This document shows positions 10,966 to 21,739 of a stretch of DNA of 64,000 bases, in pieces. Each line of letters opens with the position of its first letter. The stretch's first letter is position 1. The translations under genes were made by a program, and so were the position numbers. Under the pieces are notes generated by a model. It was not told where the DNA came from. It made no database searches and was given only the letters and a program-made list of their open reading frames with translations. The DNA comes from Thereva unica (lineage: Eukaryota; Arthropoda; Insecta; Diptera; Therevidae), in the NCBI GenBank assembly GCA_949987705.1, contig OX465283.1:136178101-136242100 (forward strand), in the 5' to 3' direction.

Positions 10966-12279
10966 GAGTAAGTGCGCCAAATATGGACCACCATAAGGAT
11001 TTTCTCAAATAAAACTCCGAATTTTCAAGTATAATAAAGGATATTTATTTTAAACAGTTACATAATTATTTAGTAACAAAAACATATTATTAAATTCTCG
11101 AAAACACAATAACATTTGAAGAAATAAACATTTTTTTAAACTGAAACATTTTTAGGAACTTGCAAAAAGTGAACATTTTATGGACCACCATGGTTTCTTT
11201 TCTCTCTACTTTTTTGTTTTTGCCTTTTGGGGAGCTCCCTGGCCCCCTTAGAGGCAATGGGAGATTTTTCTGGTATTTTTTAATAATACTAGGGACTGTT
11301 ACGAACATTTTAAGGGGTCATAGTGCCCCGTACGACTTGTTTTGGGGCCGTAGGAGGCAAAAGAGAGGGTAATTTTAGTGCATTTTTAGTGCATTTTATG
11401 ATGCACCTGCAAATTGATGTAATTAGAGCCCCAGGTGAGGTACAATGACTTTTTTTGATTAATTATGAATTATTACAATCAAATGAGCTAGTTTTATAAT
11501 TTAGACATGGGTGGCGTGCATAGGGTGCATATGAGAGGGGGGCAAACTTTCAGGACCCTTTTTGACCCCCTTAGAGACAAATGCGGATTTTTATATTATT
11601 TCTCCATTGTTGTACGTTAAATTACGAAGATTTTGCGGGGTCTCCGAGCCTCCTACGATTTTTTTGGGATCGTGGGAGGTAAAAGTATGAAATGCAAAGT
11701 GCATGGCCCCCTTAGAGGCAAGGGGTGATTTTACTGGTATTTTCTTTTCTTTTCTCTTATAGCAGTGATTGCATCTGCCATTGCATCTTTGTTCCAAGCT
11801 TGCTTAGTCTTCCCCTTTGTTGTAGATGCCATCCTAAAATATAAAAATCATAAGTACCTGTTGGTAGTATGGATGGTCCATATTCCAAACATGTCAATGG
11901 TCCATATTGTAATACACTTACATTTTGAGGTTATTTTTGTTTTTCAGAAAATCGGAAAATCATAGCATATTACAATATAGTATGAATAATAGTAAAATAA
12001 CTCACTTTTCTTTTGGTAAAACTCTCTTTTAAAACAAGCAATATTTGTTGTTGTGATGAGCTTGCGCAGTTAGCTAAAAAATTACATCACCAGTTCACAA
12101 AAACGAAAAATGGCTGCTGTGAATGCATGCGCGCGCGCTGACTCACTGCGAAAAACTGGCGAGATGCGGATAGGGTAAGTTTAGTGTAGGCTGAACGTCG
12201 ACTTAAGGCAACGAAGGTTCTTTGGGATATGCCGGTGGTCCATATTATAGAACCCAGTCCATATATGGCGCGCTTACTC
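10966..12279. mobile_element. Non-autonomous TIR element with TA target site
   Basis: The left end GAGTAAGTGCGCCAAATATG is mirrored by GGCGCGCTTACTC at the right end, and both ends are flanked by TA (10964-10965 and 12280-12281), as in Tc1/mariner-type insertion. GGTCCATATT-type words recur near both ends. No transposase is encoded. Inside, GGCCCCCTTAGAGGCAA-type blocks recur near 11238, 11563 and 11704, and a TTTTGGGGCCGTAGGAGG-like block at 11341 recurs at 11664, showing a diverged internal duplication of about 325 bp. Confidence 0.7.
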
Positions 12280-12281
12280 TA

Positions 12282-14420
12282 CTAAGCCCACTTCAACGGC
12301 TGCATTTAAATTCACTATAATATTTTTTGATTCCAAAATGCTTTTTTCATTTCAACAAAATTAATTAAAACACACTAAATAAAATGATGCCTTATCAATT
12401 AGACTCAAATTCCATTTAAATTTCAAGTAGGTATTTCAAAACTACTAGAAGACATTTTAACTAAAATATCAAATCCTTATATTAGGACACTCTATGTATT
12501 GAAACGAGGATTCGCTCTCCCGAAAAGGTCCTTCCTTATGTAATGTACGTATTAGTCGAAAATTCGCTAGTTACCCTGAATATGGGAATGTGGAAACTAG
12601 AAAGGCGTTGTAAACATCTTATAGGTAGAAGATACATTAGCAAAGGCCTCGAATTTTCAACATTTTATTGTAATAACATTGAATTTCAGTATCAAAATCC
12701 CAGCTCCGCCCATGCGTGGGCGGCGCTACACATACTTCGCCGTGTGAATGTGGAACTTTTGTTGGAAATGGAAAATGTTGTATCTCAAAGCTTTCATCGC
12801 AAAACTGGAAATTGATTAAACAAAAGCCACGGAGAATAGTGGCTTTGCTCTTCGACTTTCAGGTAAGTATCGTCTACCTTTATTGCGCAGGTTTACTCTT
12901 ATGCCGGCCTCTTTGGCATCTGATTCTGGGATGTTGGGAGTTTATTTTATTTATGATGCAATTTGCAGCTCGTGCGTTTAAAGCCAAGTAAAATGATCGG
13001 TAAGGACGAAGGTCCAATTGTGAAGTTCTTAGTTTTTGCTAGTGACAATATTATTTGCTTAGAAAAACTCATCCTTTTCTAATCCTTTCGTCTTATACAA
13101 CATGGTTTCTTTTTTTTACGTTTTTTATCTTATTCAAAGATTTGGTTATTGTTTGATAAAAGGCAGTTGAAACAGTGTAAAAATGATATGTTACCCAAAA
13201 TTTACATAAGTACATTTTCAGTTCCTTCAATGATAATCATTCACGTAAAATGAACCTTGACGGCACTACACCAAAAAGTATTGTAGTAGCTTCAAACTTG
13301 AATGGACTTGCATTTATTTCCTAACTGACTTAAGTGTTAAAGGACTATCTACAAATATTCAATGGAAACCCAATAATTCAAGTTGTTACTAAATGAATTC
13401 CTCTTTTTACTTTGTGGAAGAGAATGTTTAGAAACCTAGATCGCCGTTCGGTGACCTAGGCGATGCTTTTTTTGTTTTGGTGGTGGTGGCTTGCGTAAAC
13501 TTATCGAATAAGTTATACGCGGATACCCCAACTTTCGTTTCAGTTAACAATATTAATACTATATTATTTCTTTATACGGAATTCTCTATATTTTGGGGTC
13601 ACAAATAATTTCCCAAATATTCATAAAGCCAACTGGCAGCCAGCCAGTGCTACCAACTCTTTCCTCGAGAGACCACTAGATTTAACATTTAAAGCCACCA
13701 GAAAACCATTAAATTATTTTCCTCTTCGCCAAAAGTAACTAGATATTCCACTAAATATAAAGTTTCTCAAATTTAATGTTTGAAATTCTCTGTTTAAGGG
13801 GAAATAATCACACTAATTCAACAAACAAACAAATATTGACTCCTCTAAATCATACATCATATGTTTTAATAATAGAATCAGCATTATTGCTTTGACTAGT
13901 TATCATTATACCTTGGCTGCGCCGGCCTAACTGCGCCAGCTCGAGCAAATTGGTGAACTGAACATCGCATCCAATTTCCACACAGGCAAGTGGGAATAAC
14001 AAAGACTTCAGTTCGCCCAATTGGACTCGAACTGCAGTTAAGAGAGAGTAATTAATTGGAATAATGGAATGCCATTCCAGTGAACTTAAATCATGAACTG
14101 AACATGAACTGGACTTTAGCCGGTGAGGCCACTTAAGTGGATTAAACTGAACATTCTTCAACTGAGGTAGGTGAAGCCGGGGCGTTAGCCGACTCTCTAA
14201 GGGTACACACGGCTCTAATAACGCATCCAAGGTTTTGCCTTTACCTAGCAGACGACACACTTCCTTGCTCCGCCTGATAGTCTGGTACTACCGGCATCAC
14301 AGCCCTTGTGAGCTGGCTAGCGGGATCCACCATTTTCAGGAGACGTAAGAGGTCCAACTCGAGGTTCACCGTCACCTCTTCTTGAATCCCTAGACTTCAT
14401 TCGACCTATCTTATCCTTTT
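12282..14420. other. No assignable gene
   Basis: A strong donor-like CAG|GTAAGT on the plus strand near 12861 follows a short frame, but no acceptor or family resemblance supports an exon. An unbroken 136-codon minus-strand frame lies at 13850-14260 and matches nothing I know. A small perfect hairpin ATCGCC...GGCGAT lies near 13440. Confidence 0.3.
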
Positions 14421-14468
14421 ATTTTACCATGAGATGATAGATAAATTTTACCATGAGATGATAGATAA
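14421..14468. repeat. Two tandem 24-bp units
   Basis: ATTTTACCATGAGATGATAG plus ATAA is repeated twice without a gap. It is a simple recent tandem duplication with no evident function. Confidence 0.85.
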
Positions 14469-14631
14469 ATATTCAAATCGAGTTACTCCTGATGTTTCCT
14501 TGAACTGTAGAACTTCATACGAAAAAGTTTTGGTAGTTTTGGTTTCAATCTACATCAGAAGATGGATTTAACGCCACTGTTAATAATTATCCCTCCTGGG
14601 AATTCAAAAAATCTCCACGAGGTTACCGACG

Positions 14632-16009
14632 CACAGTGGGACCAAATCCAAAAAAGCTGGCCAAAAGTCTAAAAAAAAAGTTTATAGATTGCGGTTTTTT
14701 TGGGGGGGATGATTCGAGGACACTTCCAATAGTGAGCAATCAGTTACGGAAGCGGAAGGTTAGATTTTTTTCTACGGACTGAGAAATTGTAGTTGCTACT
14801 TTACTCTTTTTGCTTATTTTTAAACGTTAATATTGTGAAAAAAGGTTAACGTTTTCAAAACGCTATAAAAAATTAAGTAACCAAGCAATCGTGGTCGTGT
14901 AAAGTGGAATTTTCTTTGGAAGGTATGTAGAGTATAAAATAAATTGCACTATACCCATTACGCAAGTATATAATACACAGTAAGCATCTATTACATGTGC
15001 TTTTTATGAATTAGGATTGTAAGAATGCGATATATATTGGACAAAAAGTAATATTGCTCCACTCTGCTCCACTGGAAAACTTGCTGGGCGTTGTTGGTAA
15101 AGGTGTATTCCTTCACCTCCAAAAAAAATCCGCTGCCCAAAATTGCCCCTACGTGTTTTAAGGGGTCACATACGTCCAGCACTAGCCCATGGAAATGGTA
15201 CTTCAATATTGCAAAAATGCGGGACAAGGTTTTATTTTTGGGATGTGTAGGGGGGGTCAGTGTGAGCTTAAATCTGAGTTTTCGGGATTCTAACCCACTC
15301 CCCCCCAATTTGGCCGCCATCTTGGAAAAGGTGCGCAAATGGTTTTTCCATTATATATCTCCGTAACAGTACATCTTACAGAAAATTTGCACGGGCACTT
15401 TTTGTTTATAATTAAATTATCTACAATATATTAGCATAATATTTTTGGGTAAATTTAATAATTAAGAAGTTATAAGCCTTAGAACACCAAAATTAGTCAC
15501 AGTATTTTCTTTTAATGGCTATAGCTCTGAATGTTCGACATCAGAAGATAAAGATACAACTTTTACTTGTATTCACAATGATTTTCTTCTGTAATTGCAT
15601 TCTTAAAAATTCTTATTTTGTTTTTCTAATAAACAATAACTTCCTAATAAAATAACTTGCTTATAAAAAAATTAATCAAAAGTATTAAACATTAAAACAA
15701 ATTTTTTGATTTTTTTAAGAGGTTATGTTAACCATATTGAGTCCGCCATTTTGAAAATCGAAATTTCGACACCGGATTCGTATCAGCGACCCCGAAAACC
15801 CCTAAGTGAGATGTTTTGGTATCATTTACTAAAGTTTTTGACTATTTGGAGGGGTTATGTTAACCATATTGAGTCCGCCATTTTGAAAATCGAAATTTCG
15901 ACACCGGATTCGTCATCAGCGACCCCGAAAACCTCCGAGTGTAAAATTTGAGACCATTTAATGCACTTTTTGACTTTTGGCCAGCTTTTTTGGATTTGGT
16001 CCCACTGTG
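14632..16009. mobile_element. 1.38-kb non-autonomous DNA transposon with perfect 38-bp TIRs
   Basis: The left end starts CACAGTGGGACCAAATCC. The right end (15972-16009) is its exact reverse complement over 38 bp. Both sides carry the same 5-bp flank CGACG (14627-14631 and 16010-16014), which I read as a target-site duplication. No transposase motif is present. Two open frames of 91-115 codons lie on opposite strands at 14991-15366 and look incidental. Words such as CCGCCATTTTG recur. The superfamily is uncertain: a 5-bp TSD does not fit hAT (8 bp), Tc1 (TA) or Harbinger (3 bp). Confidence 0.8.
15721..15933. repeat. Tandem duplication, 132-bp period, inside the TIR element
   Basis: The block GGTTATGTTAACCATATTGA continuing to GACCCCGAAAAC (about 80 bp) occurs at 15721 and again at 15853, almost identical. 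The spacer between the two copies is about 50 bp. Confidence 0.85.
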
Positions 16010-16329
16010 CGACGGGTCAATGATGGAACATGGCATAGGTTCGATTGCAATGAATAAGTGGTTCTCTGTTTTGCGAGAGGGGTCTGAGACGATGGTCCAG
16101 GGCCAGACCCTTCTGTAGCAACTCAGGGTCTTCCTCCTAGTCTATGATAGTAGGGTGGGATAAGGGACTAAATTTAGCTATCCTATTAGGAATCAGTTCC
16201 AGGTCTTAGACAGTCTAAGGATCTTATAAGACCCTTTGCCATAAGCGGCTTCATCACTTTCAATAGAGCGGCCTAACGCTGTTGGTGGGTTATCTATTAT
16301 CACCTCTTCCAACTCGATTGTAACCCACT

Positions 16330-17185
16330 TTCACGTAACTGATCAACCCCAAATTTTGCCCATATGCATAGTTCAAGTGACAATACATTATGAGATCAAA
16401 TCAAATGGGTATGAAATGGAAGGTTGTGACAAGTAGAATATACTCTTATCTGTGTCACGTCATTCCAAATTCAAAATGGCGGCGAACACAAAATGGCGGT
16501 TTACCTTTTCCCTAACTTCGCTCTTGGTATGGATATCAAATGAAAGTGTGTAACATTGAGTAAGAATGTAAACTTTATGACGTCGTTTTGGATCAAATAT
16601 GGCGTTCACCACAAAATGGCGGAAGACACATAATAAATTAAAAATGGTTTCAAAAAAACTGAAAAATACGCTTTAAGTTTTTAGTTTTTATTGCTCCAGC
16701 TAGTATATGCGAACAAACAACCTTTCGTGTCAAATTTGCATTTGCATTTTTTATTGATTATTTTTTGACGCTTTTTCGGAGAAAAATAATTTGGAGAGGA
16801 GGAGGGTGCCATGAGCGAAGTTCTCCATAGGGCGTCTAATCCCGCTGCTTAGCAAAATCTATGGGGTTGATTCTGAATATGGGGTTTACTCTAAATCGTT
16901 TTAAGTATCCAAAATCAATTTTTGCAGATTTGTCCTTTTTTCGTTATACCTTTTTCCTACCGCGAGGGTGCACACATAGGCCGGGTTCATGTTTGCAGTT
17001 CTGACTGCGCAGTCTAAGTTTTTGCAGTTTTAAATTTAATGCTGCCTTAGTAGACTTTGAAAATTTAACTGCGATGTTCATGAACGCTTTGCTGCTTCTT
17101 AGATCTAAGTCAGTTCTGCGAACATGAACCCGGCCATAATCTTTTTTATCGAAAGGCGTTGCAACGCACGCCGGTTTTTGCTAGT
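16330..17185 (+). mobile_element. Non-autonomous Helitron remnant with hairpin and CTAGT end
   Basis: The right end has a hairpin GGCGT-TGCAACGC-ACGCC (17155-17172), then GGTTTTTG and CTAGT (17181-17185). A subterminal hairpin followed by CTRR(T) is the Helitron 3' signature. The next base is C, where T is usual. The upstream body has repeated AAAATGGCGG words and a GGTATGGATATCAAATGAAAG motif common in such elements. The left border is a guess. A MITE sits inside it (16979-17135). Confidence 0.5.
16979..17135. mobile_element. 157-bp MITE with GGCCGGGTTCATG ends
   Basis: Left GGCCGGGTTCATGTTTGCAG and right CTGCGAACATGAACCCGGCC are near-perfect inverted repeats. The flank ATA is duplicated (16976-16978 and 17136-17138). 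The 3-bp TSD suggests PIF/Harbinger. No coding sequence. Confidence 0.75.
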
Positions 17186-17304
17186 CTGGAATAAAATTTT
17201 GACAGCGAATTTGTTGTCGTTCGCTGGAATTGTTTTTACTACATATGACAATCTAAATATAGGGGGTTAGTTAGAGCAAAAACTAGATATATTTGAGTTG
17301 GAGC

Positions 17305-17562
17305 AATAAGTGATTTCGTTTCCGAGCCCACTTTTGGGATTTAGTTAGGGCAATTGATCGTTCTGTGAGGAACATTTTAGTATGAGCGCAAGGTCGTTTT
17401 GTTGTCAAACCACTTTCGGGTTTTTAGTAAGGGCCCTGGTTCTGTAGGAAATATTTGTCTTTGGAGTTTTGCTTTGGGCAACAAGTCGTTTTGTTCCCGA
17501 ACCCACTTTTTTGAGTTTAGTTAGAACAAAAGATGGTTCTGTAGGAAACAATTACCTTTGGT
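17305..17562. repeat. Three degenerate tandem units of about 80-90 bp
   Basis: Each unit has GCAA..AGT..TTTCGTTT, then a CCCACTTTTGGG-like core, then TTAGTTAG and TGGTTCTGTAGGAAA. The units start near 17305, 17390 and 17478 and are clearly related but diverged. Confidence 0.6.
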
Positions 17563-18098
17563 GGTATGTATCACGATAAATAGTGAAATAATAGATTTCA
17601 CGAAATACTCCTACCATATACAACAGAAGGTCCAGCTTTAGTAAAGACATATTGCAATGCAATGCCAATGATATTATGTGTTGATTTTAGTGTAAATATC
17701 GCCAAGCTAGAAGCACAATCATTGATGGGCTTCTTTAATAATAGATTCAAACTGAAGCCGAATAATGATAAAATAATAGCAACAAGATCTGGAATACCTA
17801 TTGATGCTGTATTTTCTAAATATTTCAATGAAGTTGAATCACATACTTTTATATCCTAAATACTTGAGTTGTCGCAAATCTGTCAATTCAGTTTGTAATT
17901 TTGGTGAATATTTGAAAAAAAAACGAATAAATACATATATAGTTTATACGGATAAATATATTGTAGTGGCCTGGTTGGCCACTAACCAAAAATTGATTAT
18001 TAATGTATACACTATTTACATATTTTTTATTATATACATATATTTACATGGCGAGTTTAAAGTTATAACTAAAACTTAAATTCAAATTATTCGCTTTA
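17563..18098. other. No assignable gene
   Basis: AT-rich sequence with short overlapping frames at 17598-18079 on both strands, none resembling a known family. Confidence 0.3.
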
Positions 18099-18398
18099 TA
18101 TAGGCTGGAGATATTCCATCGCATACTTAAAAGTAGACAAGGAAATATCACCAGCCAATGTTACCGTAAGATGGATTTTGAAAGTAGTAAAATCTACTAC
18201 CTTTTTGAAAAAAGGGGTAGCAATTTTTTTTTATTTTAAATCAATTTTAAAATACCTCATTGTCACTACGAAAATTTACGCATATAGCTAAAATAGCTAT
18301 AGCTGACCCGGTGAACTTCATACCGCCTCAGAATCGATAAATGCTCTGTTAACTATTTAGCTGGGTTGCAATCGAGTCGATTCCATTTCATTGAAGCA

Positions 18399-19652
18399 CA
18401 TATGGGTGTTTCTCTGTAAACTGGTAAATTTTTGCAAGAAATCTGTCCCAGTAACTTTTTTACGTGAATATGAAAAAAAAATATACAATTAAATAGATAT
18501 CTATCTGGTGGATAATAAACAGTAAGGGACCCAAATATATTTGTTTGATTTTAGGACTTATTGAGTAAATTTAAAAAATTCATATGTCAGAGGACTGTTG
18601 CATATGTCAGAAGACTGTATATATAAGTTAAATGAGCATTTATTAGTAGTATATATACTTTAAAAACATTCCTCATGACGCATATATATAAAAATAAAAC
18701 AGTCTTCTTTGATAGTTCCAAGTTCTCTGTGTAGTTCCAAGTAAACTTGTGAACTTTTATTTCTTCCTTAGACACTTTCTTCTTTCTCGCGCCATGATTA
18801 AAAGATGGTTATAGACCTAAAACAAAGGCAAAAGTACAATAACAGTGCCCTAATAAATGAAACAGTCTCCTGTTTCTGTATGTAGCGAGGGACTGTTGAC
18901 GGGGACTGTTGGCAGGGGACTGTTTAATTTGTGTAATTGGTACGGTACCATAAAATTCCTTCATTATGACTTTATTTTGTTATATAGAAACAATATAAGC
19001 CATCTTATTTAAAACTATGCACAATAGAGAAAACTGGAACACTTTAAAAAAAGAAAAATAACACTTAGCAGAGGACTGTCGAATGTTGCGTACCGATACG
19101 CGCATGTGCCCCTCTAACTCTTGTAACACTAAACAAAATGAGGTATAGCTACTTTTGGGGGTAACAAAGCTAATTTCATGTCGTTCACGTTTCGTTACGC
19201 CCATTAACAAGTCTGTCTTTACTGTAGATGTCCTGATACGTAACTCGGAACTTTGGCAGGGGACTGTTCATGAAATTCGGGGACCAACTTTAGGTTAAAT
19301 TAAACTAATCAAAAAATAGTTTAAATAAATTGATATTAGAGTCTAATAGCATATCATTTCATATTGATTAGATTGTGTTATATAAGTTAATTGTTTTTAA
19401 AATATTAGTTCAATTAATGAACTCAATAGAAAATATTTTGGGTTGGGGACCGGCTAGGGGACTGTTTTTAGACCTAAAAAATACGTTATTGAAACCATAT
19501 AGGTTTTTAAGTGAGATATTTTCTATATTGTATACTATAGTTTAGATAGTTATAAATTGAAATTTGCAGAAATATAAATATTTCTCACCATAGTTTACGT
19601 AATATTTGCCAAGGACAGCGATTTTACCACTTTGGTGAGAAACACCCATATG
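18399..19652. mobile_element. TIR element with repeated GGGGACTGTT words
   Basis: The left end CATATGGGTGTTTCTC (18399) is mirrored exactly at 19637-19652. The next 20 bases match only in part (AAACTGGTAAA against AAAGTGGTAAA). No clear target duplication is visible. The interior has at least seven GGACTGT words in the same orientation, including three within 40 bp at 18892-18930. No coding sequence is recognised. Confidence 0.55.
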
Positions 19653-19659
19653 CGACATT

Positions 19660-20727
19660 TTTTATTTTGTTGTCAGGTGCGGGAACGAACAAAGCGAATG
19701 GTTTGCCGACACGTGAACATGCTACGCACAATTCACCATGAGAAAAATATTCATTTTCTAGATTCAGGCCACAAATACTCTAGGATTCACCTTGGGATTT
19801 GTTGATCGTCATGGTGAATGCAAGACAAATCCGCCACTGAATTGCAAAAATTCAGCGGAAATAAAATCAATCCGTTCCATTCATCAACAGGAACACGACC
19901 ATTACCATTACTTAGAGCAAACTTCGGCAGATGGATCGTTTAGCAAGGCAACTCGCATGTTTGTTCTCAACTGTCGTGTCTTCATAAAGCGCCACAGAGT
20001 TGATGATTTGAGGTGAGGGTTTATTTTATCGGTAGCGGTGTATCTTGGAATGACTGATAGTGTTTGGCTGAAATCGCCAGACAGTAGAATAATTGCACCT
20101 GCAAAACAAGTTGAGTCATTGCGCAGATCTTTCATAGTTTGGTGAGTGCTTCCAATGCGCGTTTGTGAGCCATTGTGCATTCATCCCAATTGAAGATAAT
20201 ACTTACTTATACTAACTTTGGCCATTGCAGTAGAATGCATCGCGTTGCTTCCGAAGTTGAAATTTCTTGGATGAAGCGTTCCAAGTGTAAGAACGTGGCA
20301 TCTGCAAACGGATCGTTTTGGCAAATCGAAAAGAAACTGGCCAAAGTTCTCGCTGGAGGTGTTTCAGCACGTTGAGCAACGTTCGATGCGTTGAAATAAA
20401 CTCGTTGATCATTCTCAAGATGAACCGCAAAATGTACAACAGTGGGATGACGCTCATAAATGGGAATAATATCTAATATACCCCAAATCGCCTGCTTGCA
20501 AATCACATATCGTAATATCACCAAAAAAGCCGTTTCATACAAAATGTATGAAAAAATGAATTTTCTTCATAAATATTTTTTTTGTGAAATATCCGATGTT
20601 TTAATAGTTATTCTCCAATGCGGGACGAAAACAAATCCAACAAATCAAAAATCATAAGAATCGGTCCAGCCGTTCTTGAGTTATAAATTGTGTAACTAGC
20701 CCGACTTTGTTTTATATAAATAGGTGA
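19660..20727 (-). pseudogene. Helitron Rep-helicase remnant (PIF1-type helicase)
   Basis: On the minus strand the pieces follow Helitron order. ERHPTVVHFAVHLENDQRVY and NVAQRAETPPARTL (20457-20330) come from the end of the Rep/start of the helicase part. HQTMKDLRNDSTCFAGAIIL and LSGDFSQTLSVIPRYTATDK (20180-20020) hold the GDFxQTLPV helicase motif, and LRTNMRV follows. AFTMTINKSQGES and SHGELCVACSRVGKP (19830-19690) form the final helicase motif. The Rep nuclease HUH and Tyr motifs are absent and frames are broken, so a large part has been lost. Upstream (20727-20560) is non-coding sequence starting TCACCTATTTATATAAAAC and containing ACTCAAGAACGGCTGGACCG, typical of a Helitron 5' end. A working copy would drive rolling-circle transposition. 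Confidence 0.82.
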
Positions 20728-20939
20728 GGGCCTTTACCGCAGTTTTTTATTCTAAGGCTGCGATCGATTTAGCCATAAATAAAAAAAATAGAATTGTCAA
20801 AAAAAAGGTAGTAGAATGATAACTTGATGTAGTAGTGTAGTATATAATCATTTCTTTCTAAAATGGTAGTAAAACTACTACATATGTAGTAGAACGGTAA
20901 CGCTGTCTCCAGCCGCCTGCTATTTACTATGGGACACCA

Positions 20940-21555
20940 GGTAGTTGATATGATAGCCTACTTGGGTCCCATAATATCTATATTTAATTCTTCGTTTTCC
21001 CTACAAAATTTCCATTTCTTCTCGTCGTTTCACTTCCGAAGTGCGAGGCGATCGCACATTCACTTTTTATATCCCTACTTTTGAAAAGTTTTTTTTCGTT
21101 TTTGCTCCTTCTACTAGAAATAAAATTTAGAGATACATACTATAATCTGGCAGATTCTGCATTGCCTAGAACGGCGAAAAATGTACTAGTTGTAAAAAAA
21201 CAGCCAAAACACAGAGTAATGTACATCATGGAAACTCACTTCCTCCTTTAAATGCGTCAGGATGATAGCCTGTTAGTCTATACCAGGACTTTCAGCAAAA
21301 CAGCTAAATAAACATCAACAGAACACTCGAATGGAGAGCGCCGCAAAAGGCTTTGAAAAATGCGTGGCCTTTATTCTTACTAATTATTCAATTTAAAGAA
21401 ATATAAAGATCGCCAAAGATGTTTTATATCTTTCATGTGCACCCAGCGGTCGGCAAGCTAAATGCATTGGCGTGCCACAAAACAGAAAATTAAAACTGCT
21501 GCTTAAGCGTGCCACCAAAACTTAATACATTTACCTTTGGGGATCAACTGGGGAA
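20940..21555. other. No assignable gene
   Basis: Mixed unique-looking sequence without a recognisable frame, RNA gene or repeat on either strand. Confidence 0.3.
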
Positions 21556-21558
21556 GCT

Positions 21559-21668
21559 AAGGCCCCCGTTCACATACAAGCCGCCGGCAGGTTGTGGCCT
21601 CTCAGAGCAAGTCGTCGACAGTTTAGCGAAGCAGGTTGACTTCCGGCGGCCTGTATGTGATTGGCCTT
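21559..21668. mobile_element. 110-bp MITE-like inverted repeat
   Basis: Left AAGGCC then TCACATACAAGCCGCCGG. Right CCGGCGGCCTGTATGTGA then GGCCTT. The arms pair over about 26 bp with one small bulge. No duplicated flank is clear. The AAGGCCCC start recalls the ends of the MITE at 44204. Confidence 0.6.
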
Positions 21669-21739
21669 CACATATTCATAATTTTGTCTTTGTCTTCAAG
21701 ACACGCGTGCCATATGTTGCCGACCGCTGCCCTAACCTA

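Noticed and set aside
12543..12866. Exon ending in CAG|GTAAGT
   Set aside because: The donor is strong, but the preceding frame has a stop close by in the other readings, no acceptor is evident and no family matches.
14991..15366. Opposed frames of 115 and 91 codons
   Set aside because: They lie inside the TIR element; opposing frames over the same bases without family resemblance suggest base-composition artefacts.
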